A stretch of DNA of 64,000 nucleotides from Pandoraea anapnoica. GTDB lineage: Bacteria > Pseudomonadota > Gammaproteobacteria > Burkholderiales > Burkholderiaceae. Numbering within the stretch: position 1 is the stretch's first letter; each line of letters starts with the position of its first letter. The DNA lies in the NCBI RefSeq assembly GCF_902459765.1, contig NZ_CABPSP010000003.1, positions 372,001 through 436,000 on the forward strand, in the 5' to 3' direction. The translations under genes were made by a program, and so were the position numbers. Under the pieces are notes generated by a model that was given only the letters and a program-made list of their open reading frames with translations, was not told the DNA's origin and did no database searches. Of this stretch, positions 34,371 to 42,739 are shown piece by piece.

Positions 34371-35021
34371 TTACCACTTGTACGTCACACCGACTTTCAC
34401 GATCGGGTAGAACTTGAGCTTGTTGGCCTTGTCCTGAAGCTGCTGACGCTGGTCGTCGACAGTAGCCTGTCCGACGATAGCCGTGATCAGAGGCGGCACG
34501 TCGAGTTCGACGGTCGGCTTGCCGTAGGCGACACCGGCGTCGAACGACATCGACCAGCCCGGCGTGGCCAGCGGGCTATGACCGAAGCCGATACCGACAT
34601 ACGGTCGCACGGTCGGCAACTTGATGCGCCCGTTCACCGATTGGCCTGCGGTCGAATACGCGACGCCCCGATAGACGTACGTGCTTTGCACCGCATGGCC
34701 GACGAGATCGACATGGTCGTTGCCGACCAGCATCCCTGCCGTCAGACGGAAAGGAACCGTCGCGGGTGCGGGGAAGAAGTCGGCGTAGACGCCCCCGTGA
34801 ACGAATCGCGCCTTGCCGTCGTAGCGAACCTGACCCGCCGTGAAGCTATGCGACAGCGCCAGACCGTTCACATCGGCGCGCACCCCAAGGTGATTCGTCA
34901 CCCCGACACCTACGCCAATGCCGAGACCTTCCGTACCTACCGCGCCATACGCCTCGATGGCTTGCGCGTGCGATGCACATGCGAGCATCGCCACGGCAAA
35001 AGCCATTGCCTTGCAATTCAT
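34371..35021 (-). CDS. Outer membrane beta-barrel protein
   Basis: 216 residues with a signal peptide (about 1-21, ASHAQA-IEAYG). Alternating strands with Gly-rich turns (GIGVGVGVTNHLGVRADVNG) and a C-terminal aromatic VGVTYKW suggest an eight-stranded outer membrane barrel. It does not match OmpW well; family unknown. A polar insert (ATVDDQRQQLQDKANKLKF) precedes the last strand. Probably secreted to the outer membrane as a monomer. Confidence 0.7.
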   Translation of the reverse strand: MNCKAMAFAVAMLACASHAQAIEAYGAVGTEGLGIGVGVGVTNHLGVRADVNGLALSHSFTAGQVRYDGKARFVHGGVYADFFPAPATVPFRLTAGMLVGNDHVDLVGHAVQSTYVYRGVAYSTAGQSVNGRIKLPTVRPYVGIGFGHSPLATPGWSMSFDAGVAYGKPTVELDVPPLITAIVGQATVDDQRQQLQDKANKLKFYPIVKVGVTYKW

Positions 35022-35324
35022 GTTGCTTAACTTTCAAAATGAGTGAGACGGACGTCGAGGAGGCGGTGTTTATCGGCGACCGTCGTCCGACGGTGCAACA
35101 CGTTGACGTGCCTGCGATGATCGATGGACAGACTTCACTACTTCCCCGGCGTGATCTTGCGTCCCTGTTTCAGGTGACGTTCTGATTTTGTGGCGCGATC
35201 CTAGCATGCTGTCCATGACAGTCTGATTGGCTGTGAGGATACGTTGTGGGGGTGCAACATGGCCGTTCGGGACTGCGTCACTCATGCGTGTTGTGCCAGC
35301 ATCGGTGACGCAGTCCAAAGACGC
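35022..35324. other. Intergenic region, nothing recognised
   Basis: A 303-bp gap upstream of the outer membrane protein gene and downstream of the hydrolase gene on the same strand. It must hold the promoter of the barrel protein, but no convincing -10/-35 pair, operator or terminator was found. Confidence 0.4.
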
Positions 35325-36236
35325 TTACTGAAGAAACTCGGTAATCGCCGTCATCGTCGCGTCCGGTTGCTCTTCCATCAGCCAATGTCCGGCATTCGGT
35401 ATGACTGCGCTTTTGACGTTGGTCGCGGCAGCACTCGCGACTGTCGCCATCATCGTGGCAAAAGACTTCTCGCCGCCGATGGCCAGCACCGGCATGGGGA
35501 GCGGTCCTTTGGCGAGGTAGGCCTTGTTGTCGATGGCGTCCTGATCGAAGGCGTGAAATTGCTCGAAGCCGGAATGCATCGCACCGGGCAGGGCATAGAA
35601 GCGCGTGTAATGCCGACGCGACGCTTCATCGAAATGCTTCGGATCTGCCGAAAACTCATTCCAGAAGCGGTCGAGGTAAATGCGTTCGCGTCCTTTCACG
35701 AGACGCTCCATATCGGGGCCGCCAAACCGGAAGTGCCAAAGCAGTGGATTCTTCAGGATGTCTTCCCACGGGCCGACGCCGGGAATCGGCGCGTCCATCA
35801 GCACCAGCTTCGTCACGCGGTCGGGCTGCTCGGCGGCAAAGGCATACGCCACCATATTGCCGATGTCGTGCGCGACGACATCCACTTTGCCAATCTTGAG
35901 CGTATCCAGAACGCCTGCGATATCTCGCGCTTCGTTCTTCTTGTCGTAACCGTTCGCCGGATGGTCGGACAAGCCCATGCCGCGGAGATCGGGTACGACG
36001 ACGGTGTGGGTCTTCGCCAGCCGTGCAGCCAACGGTGCCCACATGTCGCCCGTCTCTCCGAAACCATGCAGCAGCACGACCGCCGGTCCGTGCCCGCCGA
36101 CGCGCACGTAGATCTTCGCGCCGTTGGTGGCGATGGTCTGCTGTTTGAATTCAGGGGGAAACGAGAATTTGTCGGCGAACGCCGGTAAGGCATGGAGGGA
36201 CGCAAGCAACAACACAAATGAAAGCAACTTTCGCAT
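35325..36236 (-). CDS. Exported alpha/beta hydrolase (epoxide hydrolase/dehalogenase-like)
   Basis: 303 residues with a signal peptide (about 1-21, LPAFA-DKFSF). HGFGETGDMW (about 58-67) is the oxyanion motif; the nucleophile is an Asp in VDVVAHDIGNMVAYAF (about 117-132), as in epoxide hydrolases and haloalkane or fluoroacetate dehalogenases rather than esterases. The catalytic His is in NAGHWLMEEQPD near the C-terminus. Periplasmic location is unusual for this enzyme type, although known for some secreted epoxide hydrolases. The substrate is not evident. Confidence 0.85.
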   Translation of the reverse strand: MRKLLSFVLLLASLHALPAFADKFSFPPEFKQQTIATNGAKIYVRVGGHGPAVVLLHGFGETGDMWAPLAARLAKTHTVVVPDLRGMGLSDHPANGYDKKNEARDIAGVLDTLKIGKVDVVAHDIGNMVAYAFAAEQPDRVTKLVLMDAPIPGVGPWEDILKNPLLWHFRFGGPDMERLVKGRERIYLDRFWNEFSADPKHFDEASRRHYTRFYALPGAMHSGFEQFHAFDQDAIDNKAYLAKGPLPMPVLAIGGEKSFATMMATVASAAATNVKSAVIPNAGHWLMEEQPDATMTAITEFLQ

Positions 36237-36284
36237 TTCTGACTCCCGTGGATGGATCGGATCGATCTGCTGCAGGTGCGGGTA

Positions 36285-36338
36285 GTGCCAGTGGTGCCAG
36301 TGGTGCCAGTGGTGCCGATGATGCGGATGGCGCGGATG
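36285..36338. repeat. Degenerate 9-bp tandem repeat
   Basis: Three perfect copies of GTGCCAGTG (36285-36311) are followed by GTGCCGATG, ATGCGGATG and GCGCGGATG. The run lies upstream of the exported hydrolase and probably varies in length among strains by slippage. Confidence 0.7.
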
Positions 36339-36500
36339 TTCTCACACTTTATTTTGATTGTGCGAAGTCCGCGCCGGTAGCGGGTCGCCACGGGGTTTCT
36401 TTTCCAATGGATGGAATAAGTCGCGGTCCTTCGGCGTTATGTGAGTGAGACGGCGCTCGCAACCCCGCTCTCGATCCCCCCAAACGAACTGGAAATGACT

Positions 36501-37268
36501 ATGTCCAACACGCTCCTGTCCCGCCGTCAGATGCTCGCCAGCGGTTCGCTCGGCGGCGCCGCACTCGTCATGTCGAATCTTGGTTTTGCCCAGACGCCTT
36601 CGCAGAAGACCACCAAGCCGCAAAGCAAGACGCTCGACGAGTCGGCGCTGCTCGCCTATCTGGGCGCCTCGCCGCAATCGCTGCCGAATCTGCCCTACGC
36701 GCAGGACGCGCTGGAGCCCGTGATCTCGGCGCGCACCGTCGGCATTCACTACGGCAAGCATCACCAGGCGTACTTCACGAATCTGCACAAGTTACTCGCC
36801 GACACGCCGCTCGCCACCGCAACGCTCGAACAGCTCATCCTGAAGTCGCACGGCCGCGAGGATATGGAGGACGTCTTCAACAACGCCGCACAAGCGTGGA
36901 ATCACAACTTCTACTGGAAGTCGCTCAGCCCCGTGCAAACCTCGCCGGACGAGCGCCTCACCCGTGCCATCGTCGGCAAGTTCGGTTCGTTGGAGGCGCT
37001 GTCGAAGCAATTGCTGTCGGTCAGCGCGTCGCAGTTCGGTAGCGGCTGGGGATGGCTCGTCGTCGACAAGGGCGAACTGGCTGTCGTGAAGACGGGTAAC
37101 GCCGAGACGCCGTTCACACGCAGCGGACAACTGCCGTTGCTGACGGTCGATGTCTGGGAGCATGCGTATTACCTCGACTACCAGAATCGCCGTCCCGACT
37201 ATCTGGCGGAGACGATTGCGAAGAAGTTGAACTGGACTTTCGCATCGGCCAACTACGCGCGGATCTGA
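36501..37268 (+). CDS. Exported Fe/Mn superoxide dismutase
   Basis: 255 residues from the ATG at 36501 (36495 and 36441 are in-frame alternatives). The N-terminus has a twin-arginine signal, SRRQMLASGSLGGAALVMSN, and a Lys/Thr linker before the catalytic domain (about 50-255). Metal ligands are visible: His in IHYGKHHQAYF, His in AWNHNFYW, and Asp/His in VDVWEHAYYLDY. The SGWGWLV and QFGSG segment is Fe-SOD-like. Relatives are usually cytoplasmic; here it should be periplasmic and detoxify superoxide there. Confidence 0.88.
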   Translation: MSNTLLSRRQMLASGSLGGAALVMSNLGFAQTPSQKTTKPQSKTLDESALLAYLGASPQSLPNLPYAQDALEPVISARTVGIHYGKHHQAYFTNLHKLLADTPLATATLEQLILKSHGREDMEDVFNNAAQAWNHNFYWKSLSPVQTSPDERLTRAIVGKFGSLEALSKQLLSVSASQFGSGWGWLVVDKGELAVVKTGNAETPFTRSGQLPLLTVDVWEHAYYLDYQNRRPDYLAETIAKKLNWTFASANYARI

Positions 37269-37313
37269 GACCGGTTTTCAACCGCGCGCGATTCATCCGT
37301 CGCAAATAAAGAG

Positions 37314-37333
37314 AGCCCTGACGTGTCAGGGCT
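37314..37333. terminator. Bidirectional terminator between sod and the small ORF
   Basis: AGCCCTGAC (37314-37322) and GTCAGGGCT (37325-37333) form a strong stem (8 bp with a CGTG loop). It is followed by TTCTC on the plus strand and CTCTTTATTT on the minus strand, so it can end both the superoxide dismutase transcript and that of the small ORF at 37356-37436. Confidence 0.75.
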
Positions 37334-37355
37334 TTCTCCATTTGCGGCGGGCAAC

Positions 37356-37436
37356 TCAGTGGAAGAATGGTCCGATGTTCGAGAGCAGACCGGAAACATA
37401 GCTGTAACCTTCGATGAGCAGCGGGATGATCGGCAT
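37356..37436 (-). CDS. Putative 26-residue hydrophobic small protein
   Basis: This short ORF begins MPIIPLLIEGYSYVSGLL and ends SNIGPFFH before a TGA. It is preceded by AAGGAG with 7-8 bases to the ATG, one of the best ribosome binding sites in the window, and followed 23 bases later by an intrinsic terminator. The length and hydrophobicity (one Glu, no Lys or Arg) suit a small membrane-associated peptide. No homologue comes to mind. The arrangement of Shine-Dalgarno, ORF and terminator supports expression. Confidence 0.55.
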   Translation of the reverse strand: MPIIPLLIEGYSYVSGLLSNIGPFFH

Positions 37437-37639
37437 AGTGTTTCTCCTTGGGTAGGGCTCGTTGCGGTGTTGCGTGAGCCGTTGAATGAAGTATCCGAGT
37501 TACGGCCTCACGGCGAAACTGAGATAAATACAAGTGCGCTTCAAAGGCTTCACGCGACACGCCCCTCAAGGCGAGAATCGCCCGGCTGGTAAAATGCGCC
37601 TCCGCTGCAATTCGCTGCATCCGCGCTTTAACGTCATTC

Positions 37640-39157
37640 ATGAAGTCTCAAACGCTTCGGGAACAGTGGCTCCCGAACCTCCCCGGTAACGTGCTTGCCG
37701 GGCTCACCACCGCCTTTGCGCTGGTGCCCGAGTGCATCGCCTTCGCGCTGGTCGCACAAGTCAACCCGCTGATGGGCCTTTACGGCGCTTTCATCATCTG
37801 TGCACTCACTGCCATCTTCGGTGGACGTCCCGGCATGATCTCCGGTGCGGCCGGATCGATGGCCGTGGTGATCGTCGCACTCGTCGTCGAGCACGGAGTG
37901 CAGTACCTGCTTGCAACCGTGGTGCTCGGTGGGTTGCTGATGATGCTGTTCGGCCTGCTACGGCTCGGTAAGCTGATTCGCATGGTGCCGCATCCGGTGA
38001 TGATCGGCTTCGTGAACGGGCTCGCAATCATCATCGCGATGGCGCAGCTCGAACATTTCAAGCAGGCAACGCCGCAGGGCACCGTGTGGTTGCACGGCGC
38101 GCCGCTCGCGATCATGTGTGCGCTGGTCGCGCTTACGATGCTGATCGTCTACGGACTTCCGCGCCTTACGAAGGCCGTGCCGCCCGCGCTCGTGGCCATC
38201 GTCGGTGTGGGGGTGCTCAGCCAACTGCTGAACCTGCCGACGCGCACGCTCGGCGACATGGCCCACATCGCGGGCGCGTTTCCTACCCTGCATCTGCCGC
38301 AAGTGCCCTTCACGCTGGAGACGCTTCGCATCGTCTTCCCGTACGCATTACTAATGTCCATCGTGGGCTTGCTGGAGACGCTGCTGACGTTCAACCTCAC
38401 CGACGACATCACGCAAACGCGCGGACGCCCCAATCGCGAATGCCTCGCGCTCGGCGTATCGAACGTCGTCTCGGGGATGTTTGGCGGCATGGGCGGTTGC
38501 GCGATGATCGGGCAGACGATGATCAACCTCAGCTCGGGTGGACGCACCCGTGTGTCAGGGGCGACGGCGGGCATCATGATCCTGCTGTTCGTGTTGTTCC
38601 TGTCGCCGCTCATCGAGCGAATTCCACTCGCGGCACTCGTTGGCGTGATGTTCGTCGTCGCGCAGCAGACCTTCGCATGGGGATCGCTGCGCGTGCTGGG
38701 CAAGGTGCCGCGTAACGACGCGCTGGTGATCCTCGCGGTGACGGTCATCACCGTCTTCACCGATCTGGCGGTGGCGGTGATGTGCGGCATCGTGATCGCG
38801 GCGCTGAACTTCGCCTGGCAGCATGCGCGCGAGATTCGCGCCGAAGTGGTGGAGGGGGTGGACGGTCCTGAAGGTGCCGATGGCAAAGCGGCCGGTACAC
38901 GCACGTATGTCCTGCACGGCACGCTGTTCTTCGCGTCGACGGCCAACTTTAAAGATCTGTTCCGGCCGCTGTCGGATGCGCATGACGTCGTGATCGATTG
39001 CCGCCATCTGCATGTGGCCGATCACTCGGCCATCGTGGCATTCGAGACGCTGCGTGAGCGCTATAGGAAGGCTGGCAAGAACCTGCGTTTCGTCAATCTT
39101 TCTTCACGCAGTCAACACATGCTTGAGCGAGCAGGCGTGAGTCTCGCCGAGGCCTGA
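37640..39157 (+). CDS. SulP family anion transporter with STAS domain
   Basis: 505 residues. Transmembrane core with 12-14 segments (about 15-400), including VLAGLTTAFALVPECIAFAL (about 21-40) with the SulP entry motif, GGMGGCAMIGQTMINLSSGG and RTRVSGATAG. A cytoplasmic STAS domain (about 410-500; THGTLFFAS-like strand, then VIDCRHLHVADHSAIVAFET) completes the family layout. Uptake of sulfate, bicarbonate or a dicarboxylate; the specificity cannot be told. No carbonic anhydrase is linked. Confidence 0.9.
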   Translation: MKSQTLREQWLPNLPGNVLAGLTTAFALVPECIAFALVAQVNPLMGLYGAFIICALTAIFGGRPGMISGAAGSMAVVIVALVVEHGVQYLLATVVLGGLLMMLFGLLRLGKLIRMVPHPVMIGFVNGLAIIIAMAQLEHFKQATPQGTVWLHGAPLAIMCALVALTMLIVYGLPRLTKAVPPALVAIVGVGVLSQLLNLPTRTLGDMAHIAGAFPTLHLPQVPFTLETLRIVFPYALLMSIVGLLETLLTFNLTDDITQTRGRPNRECLALGVSNVVSGMFGGMGGCAMIGQTMINLSSGGRTRVSGATAGIMILLFVLFLSPLIERIPLAALVGVMFVVAQQTFAWGSLRVLGKVPRNDALVILAVTVITVFTDLAVAVMCGIVIAALNFAWQHAREIRAEVVEGVDGPEGADGKAAGTRTYVLHGTLFFASTANFKDLFRPLSDAHDVVIDCRHLHVADHSAIVAFETLRERYRKAGKNLRFVNLSSRSQHMLERAGVSLAEA

Positions 39158-39177
39158 CGCGCCGCTCAGCGTCTGCG

Positions 39178-39597
39178 TCATTTGAACGTGTAAAGGTACG
39201 CGATCAGGTCGGCGACCTTGCGTTCGTTGCCGATGCCCCAGAAGCGCATCTTGGTGCCCGGCACGGTTTTGCCGGGATTGGCGATGAAGGCGGCGAGGGT
39301 CTTGTCGTTCCACACGAGGCCGGATTGCTTCATCTCCTTCGAGTAATCGAAGTCCGCGAGACTGCCTGCGCGACGGGTCGCCAGTCCGTTGAGTTGCGGG
39401 CCGAAGCCTGAGGCTGCCATCGGGCCGACCGAATGACAGGACGCGCAACGCGAAGCGAACAGCGCCTTGCCCGCTTCGATATCTCCCGCCGCGATGGCGG
39501 GCGTCGTGCCGGCGGCCAGCGTCAGCGCGAAGAGACTGCCGCGCAGGCGTGCGGTGAACGAGAGCGATAGGGTAGGGCGGCAAGCGTGCACGGTCAT
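39178..39597 (-). CDS. Class I cytochrome c
   Basis: 139 residues; signal peptide about 1-36 (TPAIA-AGDIEAG). Haem-binding CASCH (about 50-54), then GFGPQLNGLATRRAG and the axial Met in PGTKMRFWGI (about 113-122), as in the mitochondrial-like cytochrome c2 group. C-terminal helix DLIAYLYTFK. Soluble periplasmic electron carrier, convergent with the SulP gene. Confidence 0.9.
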   Translation of the reverse strand: MTVHACRPTLSLSFTARLRGSLFALTLAAGTTPAIAAGDIEAGKALFASRCASCHSVGPMAASGFGPQLNGLATRRAGSLADFDYSKEMKQSGLVWNDKTLAAFIANPGKTVPGTKMRFWGIGNERKVADLIAYLYTFK

Positions 39598-39866
39598 TGG
39601 GTTGAGTAAGGCGAAGTGAGACGAAGTGGTGACGAATGCAAGCCGCTAACTTACCCCTTTCCGTGAACCGCTGCCAGTAAATCAAAAGGGGCGCGGTGCG
39701 GCATCGTGTCGCGCGTGTCGAGAGCGACAGGCGATCATTCGCGCCGCGAAGCCAACCGTTCGCGACAGCGGGCCGCTGCTTGTCGCAGCGGCGTCGCCGT
39801 CTGGCCGGGACAGTGCGATGCTGCGCTCGTCGCTGCCAGCCAGCTCTCGTCTCGTGGAGTCTCCCG

Positions 39867-40397
39867 ATGTCATCCGCCTTCCTCTCGCATGTTCCGGTCT
39901 GGGTCTGGGGACTCCTTGTCGCGCTTATCGCGCTGGGCGTGTTGGCAACGCGGCCACGTCAAAAGACGGTCTGGCAAGCGCTGACAATGCCACTCGCCAT
40001 GACCGCGTTCTCGATATTCGGCGTCGTCAGCACCTTCGCGACGAATGTTCCCGCGCTGATCGCGTGGTGCAGTGCCGTGGTGATCACCTTCGCGCTGCGT
40101 GCCGCGCTGGGATGGTGGGGCAACGTTCGCTGGGACCCGGAGACGCGTCGCGTGCACTTGCCGGGCAGTTGGCTGCCGCTTGTGTGGATGCTCTCGATCT
40201 TTGCGGCGAAGTTCACGGTGGCGGTCGCGGTGGCGATTCACCCTGAGCTGATGACGCACGGCGGCTTCTCGGCGTGGGTCTGTCTGATGTACGGCACGTT
40301 CAGTGGCATCTTCCTCGGGCGCATGCTCGCCATCGGCCGCGCCGTGCGCAGGGGGCGCGGTGACGGACTGCCCGACTCGCCATCGATGGCCTCCTGA
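39867..40397 (+). CDS. Small integral membrane protein (DUF6622-like)
   Basis: 176 residues from the ATG at 39867 (GTGGAG upstream); a frame from 39696 is an artefact. Five hydrophobic segments (about 8-28, 42-62, 64-84, 107-127, 139-160). It has no catalytic motif. The pattern WVWGLLVALIALGVLATRPR near the N-terminus and LGWWGNVRWDPETRRVHLPG resembles the uncharacterised DUF6622 membrane proteins of Burkholderiales; this assignment is from memory. Confidence 0.65.
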   Translation: MSSAFLSHVPVWVWGLLVALIALGVLATRPRQKTVWQALTMPLAMTAFSIFGVVSTFATNVPALIAWCSAVVITFALRAALGWWGNVRWDPETRRVHLPGSWLPLVWMLSIFAAKFTVAVAVAIHPELMTHGGFSAWVCLMYGTFSGIFLGRMLAIGRAVRRGRGDGLPDSPSMAS

Positions 40398-40427
40398 ACG
40401 CGCGATGCGCCCGTACAGGAAATGAAA

Positions 40428-40457
40428 GGGCCGTCCCTGCCGAGGCAAGGACGGCCC
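40428..40457 (-). terminator. Terminator of the amino-acid ABC operon
   Basis: GGGCCGTCC (40428-40436) and GGACGGCCC (40449-40457) pair perfectly. On the minus strand the stem is followed by TTTCATTTCC, so it should stop the transcript that ends with the binding protein gene at 40513. Confidence 0.75.
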
Positions 40458-40512
40458 GTCGCAATGCGCTATCGGCCCGACTGTGCTGCGAGTGTGACGT
40501 GTGCCGTGAGCC

Positions 40513-41310
40513 TCAAGCCGCGCCCTTGGTCACGCTGTCCGGCAGATCGCGGCCGTGGTACTTCTTGTAGATCTCGTTGAGCTTGCCGTTCTTCAGATTG
40601 GTCTTGACCCAGTTGTTGACCCAGTCCTTGAGCGCCGGTTGGTTCTTGTTCAGCGCGATGCCCAGATCGAATTCCTTCTGCGCGAACTTCAGTTCGAGGT
40701 TCTTCGCCGGTGCACGCTTCTGCATTTCGCCGAGGTTCGACGGCGTACTGGAGAAGATGTCGACCTGACCCGTCACCATCGACGTGATCAGCGTGGCGTC
40801 GTCTTCGTAACGCACGATCTGTGCGCCCTTGGCGTTCGCCGTGGTCAGCGTGTCGTTGACGGTCGCGCGCGTGAGGCCGATGCGCTTGCCGTCCAGATCG
40901 GCGTAGCTTTTGATGTTCATGCTCTTCGGTCCACCCACGATGATCGAGATCACGGCGTACGGCACGGAGAAGTCCACGACTTGCGCACGTTCCGGCGTGA
41001 TCGACAGATCGGCCACCACGAGATCGGCGCGGTTCGCTTGCAGCGTCGGCACGCGTGCGGCGTTCGTCACGGACACGATATCGAGCTTCACGCCCAGGTC
41101 CTTCGCGAGCAGCTCAGCCGTCTCGACGTCCGAGCCGACCGGCTTCAGGTTGGCGTCGGCGTACGAGTAAAGCGGCGTTCCCATGGCGATGGCCACGCGA
41201 ATCTTGCCCGCCTTCTTGATGTCGTCGAGCTGATCGGCAAGCGCTGCGTGGGCCATCGCGCCGAGCGCAACGGCGGCGCAGACCTGGGTGAAGAACGTCT
41301 TGAGTTTCAT
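40513..41310 (-). CDS. Polar amino-acid ABC transporter substrate-binding protein
   Basis: 265 residues, signal peptide about 1-25 (AHAALA-DQLDD). Family-3 solute-binding fold: IRVAIAMGTPLYSYADANLK (about 37-56), GSDVETAELLAKDLGVKLDI, ITPERAQVVDFSVPY and the hinge near VGGPKSMNIKS. It is the last gene of a four-gene operon (permease, permease, ATPase, binding protein). Likely glutamate, aspartate or another polar amino acid; the specificity is not readable. Confidence 0.9.
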   Translation of the reverse strand: MKLKTFFTQVCAAVALGAMAHAALADQLDDIKKAGKIRVAIAMGTPLYSYADANLKPVGSDVETAELLAKDLGVKLDIVSVTNAARVPTLQANRADLVVADLSITPERAQVVDFSVPYAVISIIVGGPKSMNIKSYADLDGKRIGLTRATVNDTLTTANAKGAQIVRYEDDATLITSMVTGQVDIFSSTPSNLGEMQKRAPAKNLELKFAQKEFDLGIALNKNQPALKDWVNNWVKTNLKNGKLNEIYKKYHGRDLPDSVTKGAA

Positions 41311-41373
41311 GCAATGGTCTCCTTCGGGTGATTGTTGTCTTGCAATGTGGACTGACGGGCTCCGGTGGGCCGC

Positions 41374-42102
41374 TTACAGACCGTTCGCGAGGAACGCGCG
41401 CAGTTCGGGGGTCTTCGGGTTGTCGAGCATCTCGCCGGGGCCGACCTCCCAGACCTTGCCCTGATGCATGTAGATGATCTGGTCGGCCACCCGCTTGGCA
41501 AACGCCATTTCGTGCGTGACGAGCAACATCGTCATGCCGTCTGCCGCGAGGTCTTCCATCACGCGCAGCACTTCGCCGGTGAGCTGCGGATCGAGTGCGG
41601 ACGTCACTTCATCGAATAGCATGACCTTCGGCGACATGGCGAGCGAGCGGGCAATCGCCACGCGCTGTTGCTGTCCGCCCGAGAGTTGCTCGGGATAGCT
41701 ATCAGCCTTGTCCGAAAGACCGACCTGCGCGAGCACGCGCTTGGCGACTTCCTCGGCTTCGCTGCGCGCCATGCGCTTCACGTGGCGCAGCGCCAGCATG
41801 ATGTTCTCGCGTACGCTCAGGTGCGGAAACAGGTTGTAGCTCTGGAAGACGATGCCGACTTCGCGACGCAGTTGATGCAAATCGATGGACGGATCTTCCA
41901 CACGAATGCCGCACACTTCGATGGAGCCTTCGTCGATGGTTTCCAGACGATCGATACAACGCAAGGCCGTACTTTTTCCCGAGCCACTGGCGCCGATGAT
42001 GGCGACCATCTGACCGCGCTCCACTTCGAACGACACGCCCTTGAGTACCGGGTTATCGCCGAAGCGCTTGTGAATTTCATTGACCTTAACGATTGCCGAC
42101 AT
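41374..42102 (-). CDS. Polar amino-acid ABC transporter ATP-binding protein
   Basis: 242 residues. Walker A GASGSGKST (about 36-44), Q-loop IVFQSYNLFPHLSV, signature LSGGQQQRVAIARSLAM, Walker B VMLFDEVTSALDPQ and switch LVTHEM. The form is typical of GlnQ/HisP/ArtP. The start overlaps the second permease gene by 17 bases. It drives uptake through the two membrane subunits. Confidence 0.94.
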   Translation of the reverse strand: MSAIVKVNEIHKRFGDNPVLKGVSFEVERGQMVAIIGASGSGKSTALRCIDRLETIDEGSIEVCGIRVEDPSIDLHQLRREVGIVFQSYNLFPHLSVRENIMLALRHVKRMARSEAEEVAKRVLAQVGLSDKADSYPEQLSGGQQQRVAIARSLAMSPKVMLFDEVTSALDPQLTGEVLRVMEDLAADGMTMLLVTHEMAFAKRVADQIIYMHQGKVWEVGPGEMLDNPKTPELRAFLANGL

Positions 42103-42739
42103 TGAGCCTGTCCTCCAGTGATGCGCTCCAGCGGGAGAGTGGGTAGCACAGCACGAAATAAAACACCCCCACCAGCGAGAACACGAGGAAGGGCTGGAAA
42201 ATCGAGTTGTTGATGATCTGTCCGGCGCGGGTCAGCTCGACGAAACCGATGACCGAGGCGAGCGACGTCATCTTGATGATCTGCACCAGAAAACCGATGG
42301 TCGGCGGCAGCGACAGACGCACCGCCTGCGGAATAATCACGAGGCGCAGCGTCTGCCAGCGGGTGAACGACAGGCACTCCGCCGCTTCCCATTGCGCACG
42401 CGGCATGGCTTCGACGCAACCGCGCCAGATGTCGCCCAGATAAGCACTCGTGTAGACCATCAGCGCGAGGGCGGCGGCCACGATCGAGGGCAGCTCGAAG
42501 CCGTACACCGACAGACCGAAGTAGACGATGAACAGCAGAATCAGCAGCGGAATGCCCTGAATCGCTTCGATGAACACTTGCGTGGGCAAACGCAGCCAGC
42601 GGCGCGGCGAGATGCGTCCGAGCATCACCAGAAAACCACCGGCCATGCCGAGCACGAAGGCCAGGGCAGAGAGCACCAGCGTCCAGCCGATGGACTGCAC
42701 CATGTACCCGAGATAGGTGAACGAGAAATTGCCGATCAT
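42086..42739 (-). CDS. Amino-acid ABC transporter permease 2
   Basis: 217 residues from the ATG at 42739, which overlaps the previous stop by 4 bases. HisMQ-type permease of five helices; the conserved segment is IEAIQGIPLLILLFIVYFGL (about 58-77) and the EAA loop EAMPRAQWEAAECLSFTRWQ. Heterodimer with the other permease. The frame extends upstream to 43477 only as a shadow. Confidence 0.92.
   Translation of the reverse strand: MIGNFSFTYLGYMVQSIGWTLVLSALAFVLGMAGGFLVMLGRISPRRWLRLPTQVFIEAIQGIPLLILLFIVYFGLSVYGFELPSIVAAALALMVYTSAYLGDIWRGCVEAMPRAQWEAAECLSFTRWQTLRLVIIPQAVRLSLPPTIGFLVQIIKMTSLASVIGFVELTRAGQIINNSIFQPFLVFSLVGVFYFVLCYPLSRWSASLEDRLNVGNR

Noticed and set aside
36218-36448. 76-codon plus-strand ORF with SASGASGASGA
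   Set aside because: It is a translation of the 9-bp tandem repeat, lacks a ribosome binding site, and starts inside the hydrolase gene.
37114-37641. 175-codon minus-strand ORF between sod and the SulP gene
   Set aside because: It overlaps the end of the dismutase gene and contains the better-supported 26-codon ORF in another frame; no ribosome binding site or family match.
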